64,000 nucleotides of DNA from Pannonibacter phragmitetus DSM 14782. GTDB taxonomy: Bacteria; Pseudomonadota; Alphaproteobacteria; Rhizobiales; Stappiaceae. Location: assembly GCF_000382365.1 (NCBI RefSeq), contig NZ_KB908230.1, positions 1 through 64,000 of the forward strand. The letters run 5' to 3'. The notes below the pieces were generated by a model. It made no database searches, was not told where the DNA came from, and saw only the letters and a program-made list of their open reading frames with translations. The position numbers and the translations under genes are program-made. Positions 25,366-34,422 of this stretch are shown in pieces; the first letter of the stretch is position 1; every line of letters begins with the position of its first letter.

Positions 25366-27349
25366 CGGCGCTCTCCTGTGCAAGGGCCAGCAGCAGCGTG
25401 CCATCGGTCACCTGCTCGCCTTCGCTGACGAAGACATCGCCGATCACCCCGTCACGCGGGGCGGTGAGCGTGTGCTCCATCTTCATGGCTTCCAGGATCA
25501 GCAGAGGTTCGCCGCGTGTCACGGCCTGCCCCTTGGCGGCGGTCAGCACCTTCACCAGCCCCGGCATCGGAGCAATCAGCCGGTCACCGGCAGCATCGCC
25601 CTCATCCTCGCCGGACAGCATGTCGGCGCGGGTGAATTCGAAGGCCTCGCCGCCGTGGAAGACGGAGATGGCCGCGCCCATGTCGGCAATGCGCGCCTTG
25701 TCCCGGTGGCCGCCCATGTCGAAGCGGATGGTGCCGTCTTCCACATGGGTGATCTCGACCTCCAGAACGCTGTCCGCCACATGGGCGGAAAAACGGCTGC
25801 GGCCAAGGCTGTGCACCTCGACTTCAAGCCGCGTGCCCTTGTGGTCGAGCACGGCAAACTGCCGCGCCGCGCTCCAGGCCCGCCAGCCGCTCAGCCGCTC
25901 CCATGGGTCCTGCCCGGTGGCTGGGCGCGTCAGGCCAAGGCTGGTGAGGGCGGCAAGCGCCAGCACCACCGGCGGGGTGCCGGGCCTTGCGGTCAGCGCC
26001 TCCTGATCGCGGCCAATGAGGCCGGTGTCCACGTCTCCGGCGGCAAAGCCCTCGTGACGGCACAGGGCGGCGAGGAAGGCGGCGTTGGTGACCGAGCCCG
26101 CCACTTCCGTTGCCTCAAGCGCTGCCAGCAGCCGGGCCAGCGCCGTCTTGCGGTCCGGGCCGTGGACGATGATCTTGGCGATCATCGGATCATACCATGG
26201 GGTGATCGTGTCGCCCTGCCGCACGCCGGAATCAACGCGGGCCATGTCTTCCGGCAGGCGCAGATGGGTCAGCGTGCCGGTGGCCGGCAGGAAGCCGCGT
26301 TCCGCATCCTCGGCATAAAGCCGCGCCTCGAAGGCCCAGCCGTTGATGGCCAGCTGGTCCTGCGTCAGGGGCAGGGGCTCGCCATTCGCCACTTTCAGCT
26401 GCCATTCCACCAGATCCTGCCCGGTGATGTATTCCGTCACCGGATGCTCCACCTGCAGGCGGGTGTTCATCTCCATGAAGTAGAACCGGTCCTGCGACAG
26501 GCCTTCCGACACATCGGCGATGAACTCGATCGTACCCGCCCCGCAATAGCCGATGGCCTGTGCGGCCTTGACGGCGGCAGCGCCCATGGCGGCGCGCATC
26601 GCCTCCGGCATGCCGGGGGCAGGGGCTTCCTCGATCACCTTCTGGTGGCGGCGCTGCAGCGAGCAGTCCCGCTCGAACAGATGCACCACATTGCCCTTGC
26701 TGTCGCCGAAGACCTGAATTTCGATGTGGCGGGGCTTGGTCAGATATTTCTCGATCAGCACGCGCGGATCGCCGAAGCTCGCCGCGCCCTCGCGCTGCGC
26801 GCCTTCCAGTGCGGCGCGGAAGTCCTCGCGCCGGTCCACCCGGCGCATGCCCTTGCCGCCGCCGCCTGCACGGGCCTTGATCAGCACGGGATAGCCGATT
26901 TCATCAGCGCGCTCCTGAAGGAAATCCGCATCCTGATTGTCGCCGTGATAACCCGGCACCACCGGCACCCCGGCCTTTTCCATCAGCGCCTTGGCGGCAT
27001 CCTTCAGCCCCATGGCGCGGATGGCGCTGGCGCTGGGGCCGATAAAGGCAATGCCGGCCGCTTCCAGCGCCTCGACGAAATCCGGGTTCTCCGACAGGAA
27101 GCCATAGCCCGGATGCACCGCCTCCGCGCCCGACTGGCGGCAGATCTCGATGATGCGTTCGGCCTTGAGATAGCTTTCGGCCACCGGTGCCGGACCCAGC
27201 CGCCAGGCCTCGTCTGCCATGGCCACATGCTGCGCGCCCGCATCCGCATCCGAATAGACCGCTACAGTGCGGACACCAAGCCTGCGCGCCGTCTTGATCA
27301 CCCGGCAGGCAATTTCACCGCGGTTGGCGATGAGGATTTTTCTGAACAT
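25355..27349 (-). CDS. liuD: Methylcrotonyl-CoA carboxylase biotin-carboxylase/carrier (alpha) subunit
   Basis: A 664-residue protein. Residues 1-450 are a biotin carboxylase starting MFRKILIANRGEIACRVIK, with the ATP-grasp loop ARAGGGGKGMRRV and the FMEMNTRLQVEHPVTE motif. The C-terminal biotin carrier domain has LILEAMKMEHTLTAP, with the biotinylated lysine at about 623. The start at 27349 has GGGAGGAAATC just upstream; open frame beyond it runs into the MCC beta gene and is spurious. Together with the adjacent beta subunit it carboxylates 3-methylcrotonyl-CoA. Assignment to MCC rather than propionyl-CoA carboxylase rests on the neighbours HMG-CoA lyase and hydratase. Confidence 0.93.
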   Translation of the reverse strand: MFRKILIANRGEIACRVIKTARRLGVRTVAVYSDADAGAQHVAMADEAWRLGPAPVAESYLKAERIIEICRQSGAEAVHPGYGFLSENPDFVEALEAAGIAFIGPSASAIRAMGLKDAAKALMEKAGVPVVPGYHGDNQDADFLQERADEIGYPVLIKARAGGGGKGMRRVDRREDFRAALEGAQREGAASFGDPRVLIEKYLTKPRHIEIQVFGDSKGNVVHLFERDCSLQRRHQKVIEEAPAPGMPEAMRAAMGAAAVKAAQAIGYCGAGTIEFIADVSEGLSQDRFYFMEMNTRLQVEHPVTEYITGQDLVEWQLKVANGEPLPLTQDQLAINGWAFEARLYAEDAERGFLPATGTLTHLRLPEDMARVDSGVRQGDTITPWYDPMIAKIIVHGPDRKTALARLLAALEATEVAGSVTNAAFLAALCRHEGFAAGDVDTGLIGRDQEALTARPGTPPVVLALAALTSLGLTRPATGQDPWERLSGWRAWSAARQFAVLDHKGTRLEVEVHSLGRSRFSAHVADSVLEVEITHVEDGTIRFDMGGHRDKARIADMGAAISVFHGGEAFEFTRADMLSGEDEGDAAGDRLIAPMPGLVKVLTAAKGQAVTRGEPLLILEAMKMEHTLTAPRDGVIGDVFVSEGEQVTDGTLLLALAQESADAA

Positions 27350-27360
27350 GATTTCCTCCC

Positions 27361-28968
27361 TCACATCCGGAACAGGCCGAAGCGGGTGTCTTCGATCGGG
27401 GCGTTGAGGGCGGCGGAGAGGGAGAGGGCGAGGATCTCGCGGGTCTTGCGCGGATCGATGATGCCGTCGTCCCACAGCCGCGCCGAAGCATAGAGCGGGT
27501 GGCCTTGCGCCTCGAACTGGTCGATGACCGGCTGCTTGAAGGCCTTTTCCTCGTCTATTGACCAGCTGCCGCCCTTGCGCTCGATGCCCTCGCGCCGGAC
27601 GGTGGCCAGCACACCGGCGGCCTGTTCGCCGCCCATCACCGAAATGCGGGAGTTGGGCCAGGTCCACAGGAAGCGGGGCGAATAGGCGCGCCCGCACATG
27701 CCGTAATTGCCCGCGCCGAAGGAGCCGCCGACCAGCATGGTGATCTTCGGCACGGAGGTGGTGGCCACAGCCGTCACCAGCTTGGCGCCATCCTTGGCGA
27801 TGCCGCCGCTTTCATACTTCCGCCCAACCATGAAGCCGGTGATGTTCTGCAGGAACACGAGCGGGATCTTGCGCTGGGAGCAAAGCTCGACGAAGTGTGC
27901 GCCCTTGACCGCGCTTTCGGAGAAAAGCACGCCATTGTTGGCGATGATGCCCACGGGCATGCCGTAGATATGGGCAAAGCCGCAGACCAGCGTGGTGCCG
28001 TAGCGGGCCTTGAACTCGTCAAAGCGCGAGCCGTCGGTGATGCGGGCGATCACCTCGCGGATGTCATAGGGCGTCTTCAGATCCGCCGGAACCACGCCGA
28101 AGATTTCCTCCGGATCATAAAGCGGGTCTTCCGGGCTTTGCAGGTCGAGATGCACCTGCTTGGTGCGGTTGAGATTGGCCACCGCCCGGCGCGCAAGGGC
28201 CAGCGCATGGGCATCGTCCCGGGCGAGGTGATCGGCGACACCGGAGAGGCGCGTGTGCACATCGCCGCCGCCAAGGTCTTCCGCGCTCACCTCCTCACCC
28301 GTCGCCGCCTTCACCAGCGGCGGGCCTGCGAGGAAGATGGTGCCCTGATTGCGCACGATGATGGTTTCATCGCTCATGGCCGGAACATAGGCCCCGCCTG
28401 CGGTGCAGGAGCCCATCACCACGGCGATCTGGGCGATGCCGCGTGCGGACATGTTGGCCTGATTGAAGAAGATGCGGCCGAAATGGTCGCGGTCCGGGAA
28501 CACCTCGTCCTGGTTCGGCAGGTTGGCGCCGCCCGAATCCACCAGATAGACGCAAGGCAGATTGTTCTCGGCGGCAATCTCCTGCGCCCGCAGGTGCTTC
28601 TTCACCGTCATGGGGTAGTAGGTGCCGCCCTTCACCGTCGCGTCATTGGCGACGATCATCACTTCCCGGCCCTCGACACGGCCAATGCCGGCGATGACGC
28701 CCGCCGAAGGGGAGGCGTTGTCATAGAGCCCATGGGCGGCGAAGAGGCCGACTTCCAGAAAGGGCGAGCCGGGGTCGAGCAGGCGCGAGACGCGCTCGCG
28801 CGGCAGGATCTTGCCGCGTGAGGCATGGCGGGCGCGGGCTTCAGCTCCGCCGCCTTCAAAGGCCGCTTCCGCCGCCCGGCGCACCTCTTCTAGGGCCGCT
28901 TCATGCGCCTTGCGGTTCTTCTCGAAAACCTCGCCGCGCGTGGCCGCGTTCGATTTCAGGATGCCCAT
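27361..28968 (-). CDS. liuB: Methylcrotonyl-CoA carboxylase carboxyltransferase (beta) subunit
   Basis: A 535-residue carboxyltransferase with two crotonase-like halves. Typical segments are [40 protein letters not shown] (MCC-specific), [19 protein letters not shown] and [20 protein letters not shown]. It transfers the carboxyl group from biotin on the alpha subunit to 3-methylcrotonyl-CoA. It overlaps the upstream TetR gene by 13 bases and ends 11 bases before MCC alpha. Confidence 0.95.
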   Translation of the reverse strand: MGILKSNAATRGEVFEKNRKAHEAALEEVRRAAEAAFEGGGAEARARHASRGKILPRERVSRLLDPGSPFLEVGLFAAHGLYDNASPSAGVIAGIGRVEGREVMIVANDATVKGGTYYPMTVKKHLRAQEIAAENNLPCVYLVDSGGANLPNQDEVFPDRDHFGRIFFNQANMSARGIAQIAVVMGSCTAGGAYVPAMSDETIIVRNQGTIFLAGPPLVKAATGEEVSAEDLGGGDVHTRLSGVADHLARDDAHALALARRAVANLNRTKQVHLDLQSPEDPLYDPEEIFGVVPADLKTPYDIREVIARITDGSRFDEFKARYGTTLVCGFAHIYGMPVGIIANNGVLFSESAVKGAHFVELCSQRKIPLVFLQNITGFMVGRKYESGGIAKDGAKLVTAVATTSVPKITMLVGGSFGAGNYGMCGRAYSPRFLWTWPNSRISVMGGEQAAGVLATVRREGIERKGGSWSIDEEKAFKQPVIDQFEAQGHPLYASARLWDDGIIDPRKTREILALSLSAALNAPIEDTRFGLFRM

Positions 28969-29585
28969 TGTCTCCCGGCTCCTCTCCCTCCGGTGACGCT
29001 TGCGGTCACCATGTCCAGATAGATGGTTTCGATATCGGCCTTGGAGAGCCTGCCGCCCTCCCGGTACCAGGTGCCAAGGCCGGTCAGCATGGCGATGATG
29101 GCGCGGGTGGCCACCTGCGGCTCGCTGACGGCAAAGCTGCCCGCCTGCGCGCCGCGCTTCAGGATGTCCGTCAGGATTGCCTCATACCGCTGGCGCAGAT
29201 GCTCGACGGCCTGAAAATTCTCCGGCTCCAGATTGCGCAGCTCCATGTAGGAGACAAACACCGCATCGGTGCGCGCCAGATGATAGCGGATGTGAAACCG
29301 GGTGAAGCGCTCCAGCGCCGCGTCCGGGCCTTCGCCGGGGTCTGCGGCGGCGCAGTTCGCGCCCCAGGCATCCAGCAGCGCCTGCATGTGGCTGACCATC
29401 AGGTCGCGCAGGATGTCCTGCTTGGTGGGGAAATGATTGTAGAGCGCACCGGGCTGGACGCCGACAGCGGTGGCAATCTGGCGCATGGAAACGGCGGCGT
29501 AGCCCTCGCGCGCAAACAGCCGCAGCGCCGCCTCGCGCACGCGCTCTGCCGTTTCCTCTCCTCTGGCGCCCACCGTGCGTGCCAT
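28956..29585 (-). CDS. TetR-family regulator heading the leucine-catabolism operon
   Basis: A 209-residue regulator. The N-terminal helix-turn-helix is [20 protein letters not shown] followed by [20 protein letters not shown]; the C-terminal ligand domain is of the TetR C33/FadR-like type, often responding to acyl-CoA esters. It is the first gene of the operon and overlaps MCC beta by 13 bases. A 20-bp near-palindrome lies 27 bases upstream of its start and is the obvious operator, implying autorepression together with the catabolic genes. The inducer is probably a CoA thioester of the leucine pathway (inferred). GGAGGAAA precedes the ATG. Confidence 0.9.
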   Translation of the reverse strand: MARTVGARGEETAERVREAALRLFAREGYAAVSMRQIATAVGVQPGALYNHFPTKQDILRDLMVSHMQALLDAWGANCAAADPGEGPDAALERFTRFHIRYHLARTDAVFVSYMELRNLEPENFQAVEHLRQRYEAILTDILKRGAQAGSFAVSEPQVATRAIIAMLTGLGTWYREGGRLSKADIETIYLDMVTASVTGGRGAGRQWAS

Positions 29586-29611
29586 GCCTGTTTCCTCCTG
29601 CAGAAGAAAAT

Positions 29612-29631
29612 AAATGAACGATCATTCATTT
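29612..29631 (-). promoter_or_regulatory. Probable TetR operator
   Basis: AAATGAACGATCATTCATTT is an inverted repeat with one mismatched pair (18 of 20 bases symmetric). It lies 27-46 bases upstream of the TetR start, where a repressor would block the operon promoter. Confidence 0.75.
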
Positions 29632-29727
29632 GCAAGTGCAGCTGATGGAGGGGCCTCTTGATCAGGGAACCGTAGCTGCGCTTGTTCTGCTTCGGAGATC
29701 CCTTTTTCAACGGGGACCTCGTTATTT

Positions 29728-29863
29728 TCGTCTTGCCATGGCTCGACCATGGCATCCATTCCGTGACCGTGCAGCCGCTCTGAATGCTCGTGTCCTGTCG
29801 CTGCTCCAACATTGGGAGATGCAGGGGCATGGATGCCATGATCAAGTCATGGCATGACGGAAG
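29728..29863. repeat. Interspersed palindromic element, second full copy
   Basis: Its outer arms are TCGTCTTGCCATGGCTCGA at the left and TCAAGTCATGGCATGACGG at the right, an imperfect inverted pair. It shares CATGGCATCCATTCCGTGACCG with the copy at 16565-16714; the internal spacer differs. It lies downstream of the lytic transglycosylase terminator and upstream of the TetR promoter, in noncoding DNA. Confidence 0.65.
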
Positions 29864-29882
29864 ATGCTCTGTGAAACACAAA

Positions 29883-29905
29883 GGGCGCGCCCACCTGGCG
29901 CGCCC
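29883..29905 (-). terminator. Terminator hairpin, distal (lytic transglycosylase unit)
   Basis: Perfect 9-bp stem GGGCGCGCC/GGCGCGCCC with a CACCT loop, followed on the minus strand by TTTGTGTTT. This is a better Rho-independent terminator than the related hairpin nearer the gene at 30049-30071. Confidence 0.65.
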
Positions 29906-29937
29906 TCAGACTGCTGACAAACCTTCGGCCTCTCCAT

Positions 29938-30014
29938 CGTCATCCTCGGCCTTGTGCCGAGGATCTAACCAAATCAATGGCTTGCAGATGGCTGGGACAA
30001 GCCCGGCCATGACG
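29938..30014. repeat. Palindromic repeat of the CGTCATCC...ATGACG type
   Basis: The left half CGTCATCCTCGGCCTTGTGC with CCGAGGAT forms one hairpin; the right half GGGACAAGCCCGGCCATGACG forms another. The ends CGTCAT and ATGACG are inverted. This arrangement is common between genes in alphaproteobacteria. It lies between two similar terminator hairpins. Confidence 0.55.
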
Positions 30015-30048
30015 AAAGAGGAGAATGCTTGCTTGGTCGTCGACCTCA

Positions 30049-30071
30049 GGGCGCACCCATCCGGCGCGCCC
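30049..30071 (-). terminator. Terminator-like hairpin, proximal to lytic transglycosylase gene
   Basis: GGGCGC at 30049-30054 pairs with GCGCCC at 30066-30071, seven bases after the gene's stop codon. It resembles the hairpin at 29883-29905 but the stem is interrupted and no U-tract follows. Confidence 0.45.
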
Positions 30072-30077
30072 TTCTTT

Positions 30078-30905
30078 TCATTCCATCAGCTGTTCGGCCA
30101 TCACGCCGATGGTCTGGACATAGACCTCAGCCTTGTTCCACTCCCGCAGAACCTCGTGGTTCGGGGTGCCGGGCGCCCAGCTTTCACCGGCGCGCCAGCC
30201 CTTCTGCTTCAGGTAGTTGGCGGTGGAAGCCATGACGTCCGGGATGGAGCGGATCAGGTCGCGCTTGCCGTCCCGGTCATAGTCGACGGCGTAGTTGAGA
30301 TAGGAACTGGCGAGGAACTGGGTCTGGCCCAGCTCGCCTGCCCAGGCGCCGCGCATGTCTTCGCGCACCTTGTCGCCGTTCTCGATGATCTTCAGGGCCG
30401 AGACCAGTTCGCGGGTGAAGAATTCCGAGCGGCGGCAGTCGTAGGACAGGGTCGCGAGCGAGCGCACCACATCCATCTTGCCCGAGTTGGCGCCATAGCC
30501 CGTTTCCAGGCCCCAGATGGCGATGATGATCTGCGGCGGCACGCCGAAATCCTGCTGGATGCGCTCGAACATCCCGGCATACTGGGCATGCATCAGGCGG
30601 CCGCGGTCAATCAGCGCCTTGTTGACGCGCCGCTTGTAGAATTCATCGAAGCTCAGCTTGAAAGACTTCTGGCCGCGGTCGAGTTTGATCACCTGCGGAT
30701 CATAGGTCACGCCCTCAAGGGCATTGGCAACCGTATAGGACTTCAGCCCGTACTGGCCGGGTGCCTCCTGTTTGAAGCTGGCAATCCAGGCATCAAAGCC
30801 GGAAGCATCATTGCCGCAGGCGGCAGCCTGAGCGGATGTGGCCGTCAGGGCGGGGGCGAGGGATGCAGTCAGGGAAAGGGCAAGAGCGCAAAGCAGCTTG
30901 CGCAT
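30078..30905 (-). CDS. Periplasmic lytic murein transglycosylase (MltB/SLT_2 type)
   Basis: A 275-residue protein with a signal peptide of about 28 residues (MRKLLCALALSLTASLAPAL to AQAA). No lipobox is visible, so it is probably soluble in the periplasm. The catalytic glutamate is E134 in IAIWGLETGYGAN; GELGQTQFLASSYLNYAVDY is the second family motif. It cleaves the glycan strand of peptidoglycan, forming 1,6-anhydro-muramyl ends. The C-terminal peptidoglycan-binding domain found in some relatives is absent. The start at 30905 is chosen because the signal peptide begins there; the frame opens at 30935. Confidence 0.9.
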   Translation of the reverse strand: MRKLLCALALSLTASLAPALTATSAQAAACGNDASGFDAWIASFKQEAPGQYGLKSYTVANALEGVTYDPQVIKLDRGQKSFKLSFDEFYKRRVNKALIDRGRLMHAQYAGMFERIQQDFGVPPQIIIAIWGLETGYGANSGKMDVVRSLATLSYDCRRSEFFTRELVSALKIIENGDKVREDMRGAWAGELGQTQFLASSYLNYAVDYDRDGKRDLIRSIPDVMASTANYLKQKGWRAGESWAPGTPNHEVLREWNKAEVYVQTIGVMAEQLME

Positions 30906-31265
30906 GGCGGGCACTCCCGGATGACCCGGCGGCACAGGTGCCGGGCATGTGTGATGGGTGAAACCGAAAGGCGGATGATTCGTGTTGGCTCCTGCCTTTC
31001 GAATGAGCTGGCTTGCCTTTGTTTCCCCCGGTTCGTCAAGGGAAAGAGGGCATCAAATGCCGTTTCTCCGGGCAGTCCCACGCGGTTGTGACCGGATGTG
31101 ACCCTCCGCAGGCTTCAGGCGGCAGGGTTTCATAGCGCAAGCCAATCGGCCGGAATGTGATGCAGACCACGGTTTTGGTCGCGCAACAGGCGCATGCCAT
31201 AGCCATGGGGGCGTGCTGCAGGGCCATGATGGCGCTGGAGCGGCTTTGGATCAAGGAACGGACCC
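30906..31265. promoter_or_regulatory. Divergent intergenic region
   Basis: About 360 bases between the lytic transglycosylase and the small membrane-protein gene. Visible structure: a CCCGGC/GCCGGG hairpin near 30926-30946, and a direct repeat of TGTGACC with 10-base period around 31087-31102. No consensus promoter was recognised with confidence. Confidence 0.35.
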
Positions 31266-31652
31266 ATGCGAGGCATTTCCTTCTGGTTCTTCATTTCCGC
31301 CATGTTCTATGGCGTGGGCAGCATCATTTTCGGCATTCAGATGTCCGCAGGTCAGGGGGCAGGCTTTGCCACCGCCAATGTGCAGCTGACCCTTCTGGGC
31401 TTTCTGACGATGACGCTCTTCGGGCTCTACTACAATGCCGTGCCGCAGGCGGCCCATTCCCGGCTGGCGCGGCTGCATTTTGTCGCGGCGACCATTGGCA
31501 TGTGGCTGATGATCCCCGGCGTTGCGATTGCGATCGAGGATGGCAACCTGTTGCTGGCGATGACGGGGTCTACGGTGATGGCCGTCTCCATGGTGCCTTT
31601 CGTCATGATCCTGCGCCGTCTGCGCCGTATTGCCGCTCATGCAGCCGGTTGA
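31266..31652 (+). CDS. Small four-helix membrane protein, oxidase-subunit-I-like fragment fold
   Basis: A 128-residue protein of four predicted membrane helices. The stretch NVQLTLLGFLTMTLFGLYYN followed by a Pro and then SRLARLHFVAATIGMWLMIPG resembles part of heme-copper oxidase subunit I (CcoN-like), but the histidines that would bind heme in NVQLTL are replaced. It is therefore unlikely to bind heme there. No partner genes lie nearby: the next gene, sppA, starts 217 bases downstream and has its own leader. Function unknown. Confidence 0.7.
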   Translation: MRGISFWFFISAMFYGVGSIIFGIQMSAGQGAGFATANVQLTLLGFLTMTLFGLYYNAVPQAAHSRLARLHFVAATIGMWLMIPGVAIAIEDGNLLLAMTGSTVMAVSMVPFVMILRRLRRIAAHAAG

Positions 31653-31869
31653 AGCCGTGCGCCACCGTCAGCCTCAAGCAAGGCAGGAATCCTAACTCAA
31701 GGCCGGGGGCTGGCTGTCCCCGGCCTTCCGCATTGGGGCAGCGGGCAGGAACAAGACGGGCAGACGCCTGTGTTCTGCAGCCAATGATTTGACCTTGCAG
31801 CCTATTTGGGCTTTTCATCACGGCTCTGGCTGTGTAGCCATGAAGGCCGTTGACTGTGGAGCGTGACAG

Positions 31870-32874
31870 ATGTCCCTGGATGCCGAAGCCATAACCGACC
31901 GCCGGAGGCTCCGCCGCAAGCTCGTGTTCTGGCGCGTTGCAGCCTTTCTCATTCTGGCCGTTGGTCTCATCTCAGGTCTCATCGCCCTTGGCGGCGGTTT
32001 CAATGCGGAGCGCAGCAGCCCGCATATTGCGCGCATTCCCATCGAAGGCGTGATCCTGGAAGACCGGGACCAGTTGAAGCTCATCCGCGAAATGGGTGAA
32101 AGCAAGCATGTTGCCGGCGTGATCGTCTCCATCAACTCACCCGGCGGCAGCACCACGGGCGGTGAGGCGCTGTATCAGGCCCTGCGCGAGCTTTCTGCAA
32201 AGAAGCCCGTTGTCGCGGAGATACGCACCGTCGGTGCCTCTGCAGGCTACATGGTGGCGCTGTCGAGCGACCACATCGTCGCCCGCTACAATTCCATCAC
32301 CGGCTCCATCGGTGTTCTCTTCCAGTTCGGCAATGCCGAAAAGCTGATGGACATGGTCGGCGTGAAGATGGATGCGGTGAAAAGCGCGCCGATGAAGGCC
32401 GAGCCCGATTTCTATTCCGATCCCTCGCCCGAGACCCGTGACATGCTGGCGCTTCTGGTGGGCGACAGCTACGACTGGTTCGTCAAGCTGGTGGCTGAGC
32501 GGCGCAAGCTGAGCCCGGAAGAGGCTCGCGCCGTCGCCGACGGCAGCATTGTCACAGGCTTCCGCGCGCAGGAGCGCAAGCTGGTGGATGCGATCGGCGG
32601 CGAAGATGCGGCCATTGCCTGGCTGGAGAAGGAAAAGGGTGTTGCAAAGGATCTTCCGGTCGTCACCTGGAAGGTGCCGGATGAGCGCAACCGCCTGCCG
32701 TTTGCGGCACGGATGTCTCAGGGGATTGGTGAAGGAGCCGCCAAGGCGCTGATTGAGGGCGTTTCAGAGGCTAAGGGATTGATTTCTCCGAGCCTTACGC
32801 TTGACGGGCTCGTCTCTGTTTGGCACGCTCCCGGGGGTGTGCCGGGTGGTCAGGAACAAGGGAGCGGGGAATGA
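31870..32874 (+). CDS. sppA: Signal peptide peptidase SppA (short form)
   Basis: A 334-residue membrane-anchored serine protease with a ClpP-like fold. One helix at residues 18-42 anchors it; the N-terminus is basic. The nucleophile is S124 in [28 protein letters not shown] forms the oxyanion region, and the lysine base is probably in SAPMKAEPD. It degrades cleaved signal peptides in the membrane. GGAG stands 11 bases before the ATG. The last codons overlap ihfB in ATGA, a pairing conserved among alphaproteobacteria. Confidence 0.93.
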   Translation: MSLDAEAITDRRRLRRKLVFWRVAAFLILAVGLISGLIALGGGFNAERSSPHIARIPIEGVILEDRDQLKLIREMGESKHVAGVIVSINSPGGSTTGGEALYQALRELSAKKPVVAEIRTVGASAGYMVALSSDHIVARYNSITGSIGVLFQFGNAEKLMDMVGVKMDAVKSAPMKAEPDFYSDPSPETRDMLALLVGDSYDWFVKLVAERRKLSPEEARAVADGSIVTGFRAQERKLVDAIGGEDAAIAWLEKEKGVAKDLPVVTWKVPDERNRLPFAARMSQGIGEGAAKALIEGVSEAKGLISPSLTLDGLVSVWHAPGGVPGGQEQGSGE

Positions 32875-33188
32875 TCAAATCCGAGCTAGTGCAGCGCATC
32901 GCGGAGCAGAACCCGCATCTCTATCAGCGCGACGTCGAGAACATCGTCAACGCGATCCTTGACGAGATCACCGAAGCGCTGATGCGCGGTGACCGTGTGG
33001 AATTGCGCGGCTTCGGCGCCTTTTCCGTCAAGAACCGCCCGGCCCGCGTCGGCCGCAATCCGCGCACGGGGCAGAAGGTCGAGGTGGACGAGAAATACGT
33101 CCCCTTCTTCAAGACCGGCAAGGAAATGCGTGAGCGCCTGAATGACGGTGTCGATCACGGCGAAGACGGTGACGACGACGAAGACTGA
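32871..33188 (+). CDS. ihfB: Integration host factor subunit beta
   Basis: A 105-residue DNA-bending protein of the HU/IHF family: [20 protein letters not shown], then the beta-arm region [20 protein letters not shown] with NPRTG that inserts a proline into the minor groove. An acidic tail (EDGDDDED) follows the usual end, as in many alphaproteobacterial IHF-beta proteins. Its ATG overlaps the sppA stop by four bases, so the two are translationally coupled; GGAGCGGGGA is the ribosome site. The alpha subunit is not in the window. Confidence 0.96.
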   Translation: MIKSELVQRIAEQNPHLYQRDVENIVNAILDEITEALMRGDRVELRGFGAFSVKNRPARVGRNPRTGQKVEVDEKYVPFFKTGKEMRERLNDGVDHGEDGDDDED

Positions 33189-33321
33189 CCGCTCCGCCGC
33201 GCAGGCGGCTCCAGTGAGGCCGGATGCAAGGCCTTAAGCGGGTACAGCATGAAGTTGAACATCTGGAGCGTTGCAGGCAAAGCCGTTTGCGCCGCAGATG
33301 CTCCCGAAGAAGGCAGGGACC

Positions 33322-33675
33322 GTGACCCGGTTTTTCAAGAACCTGATCCTCGTTGCCATCGCCCTTGTGGTGGTGCCGCTGTCGGTGGCCAACCGGCACG
33401 GGGTCGATCTTTCGCTCAATCCCTTTGATCCGCAGGACCCGCGCCTGACGCTGACCGGCGTGCCGCTGTTCTGGGTGATTTTTGCCGCCATTCTGGTGGG
33501 CATCGTCATCGGCGGGCTCGGGGCCTGGGCAAAGCAGGGCCGCTGGCGCCGCGAGGCACGCGTCAAGCGCTCCGAGGCTGACAAGTGGCACAAGGAAGCC
33601 GACAAGCTGCGGGCCGAGGTTGAGCAGTCCTCTCCGTCCCGCGCTCTTCCCGGTCCGGACAGCCGCGCCGCCTGA
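33322..33675 (+). CDS. LapA-domain membrane protein
   Basis: About 117 residues with two membrane helices (NLILVAIALVVVPLSVA and LFWVIFAAILVGIVIGGLGAW) followed by a basic amphipathic, coiled-coil-like tail (RREARVKRSEADKWHKEADK). This is the lipopolysaccharide-assembly protein A (LapA/YciS) domain plan. The start is uncertain: GTG at 33322 has AGGGA six bases upstream and gives VTRFFKNLIL; ATG at 33298 adds eight residues but has no ribosome site. It follows ihfB as in related genomes. Confidence 0.8.
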   Translation: MTRFFKNLILVAIALVVVPLSVANRHGVDLSLNPFDPQDPRLTLTGVPLFWVIFAAILVGIVIGGLGAWAKQGRWRREARVKRSEADKWHKEADKLRAEVEQSSPSRALPGPDSRAA

Positions 33676-33690
33676 GGCCTGCGCAAAAGG

Positions 33691-34332
33691 TCAGGATTTC
33701 GGTGCGGAGTAGCCCGGCAGCGTCCAGCCCCTGAGAATGGCGCCGCCCCGGATGATGAAGGCCGCCAGTGCGCCGATGAGGGCGGCGGGCCACAGCGAGA
33801 AGCCGACGAGCGTCAGCACCACGAAGACGGCTGCGCCCGTGAAGGCGGCGGTGACGTAGATCTCCGGCTTGGCGATTGCTGTCGGATCTCCGGCCACCAC
33901 ATCGCGCAGGATGCCGCCGAAAGTGGCGGTTGAAGCACCCAGCAGAACGGCCACGACCGGCATGTGATCGACCGCCATGGACTTGGCTGCACCCATCACG
34001 CAATAGGCGGCAAGGCCGATGGCATCGGCCCAGCGCAGCGGCTTGCCCCAGCCTTCGACGATATGCGCGCCGAACCACATCAGCACGCTGACGCCAAAGC
34101 AGACCAGCAGATAGCCTTCCGACTTGGTCCAGAACACGGGCACGCCGAGGATGAGATCGCGCAGGGTGCCGCCGCCGACACCGGTCATGGTGGCGAAAAA
34201 CAGGAAGGCGATGAAGTCCATGCCCTTGCGCGAGGCGACGATGGCGCCGGTCACGGCAAAGACGGCAACGCCCACATAATCGAGCACCATCAGCACGTTG
34301 AGCAGCGTTTCGGGGGCCTTGTCGAACATCAT
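33691..34332 (-). CDS. TRIC/YadS-family (UPF0126) membrane protein
   Basis: A 213-residue inner-membrane protein of two homologous three-helix repeats, each with a glycine motif followed by LRD (MTGVGGGTLRDLILG and TATFGGILRDVVAGD). Bacterial members form trimeric monovalent-cation channels related to the animal TRIC channels; some act in glycine transport. It is a single gene on the minus strand, converging with the LapA gene. Confidence 0.9.
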   Translation of the reverse strand: MMFDKAPETLLNVLMVLDYVGVAVFAVTGAIVASRKGMDFIAFLFFATMTGVGGGTLRDLILGVPVFWTKSEGYLLVCFGVSVLMWFGAHIVEGWGKPLRWADAIGLAAYCVMGAAKSMAVDHMPVVAVLLGASTATFGGILRDVVAGDPTAIAKPEIYVTAAFTGAAVFVVLTLVGFSLWPAALIGALAAFIIRGGAILRGWTLPGYSAPKS

Positions 34333-34422
34333 GAGCCGGTTACCTTCTTCTTGCCGGGACGAAAAGCCGCCTGCAATCGAAGCTTCTCTAGTCCAGATCG
34401 GTCCCCGGGTGCAATCGCGCCG

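Noticed and set aside
25472-27493. 673-codon plus-strand open frame opposite the MCC alpha gene
   Set aside because: Composition is rich in His, Arg, Gly and Ala and has no motif; the minus strand has complete biotin carboxylase and carrier motifs.
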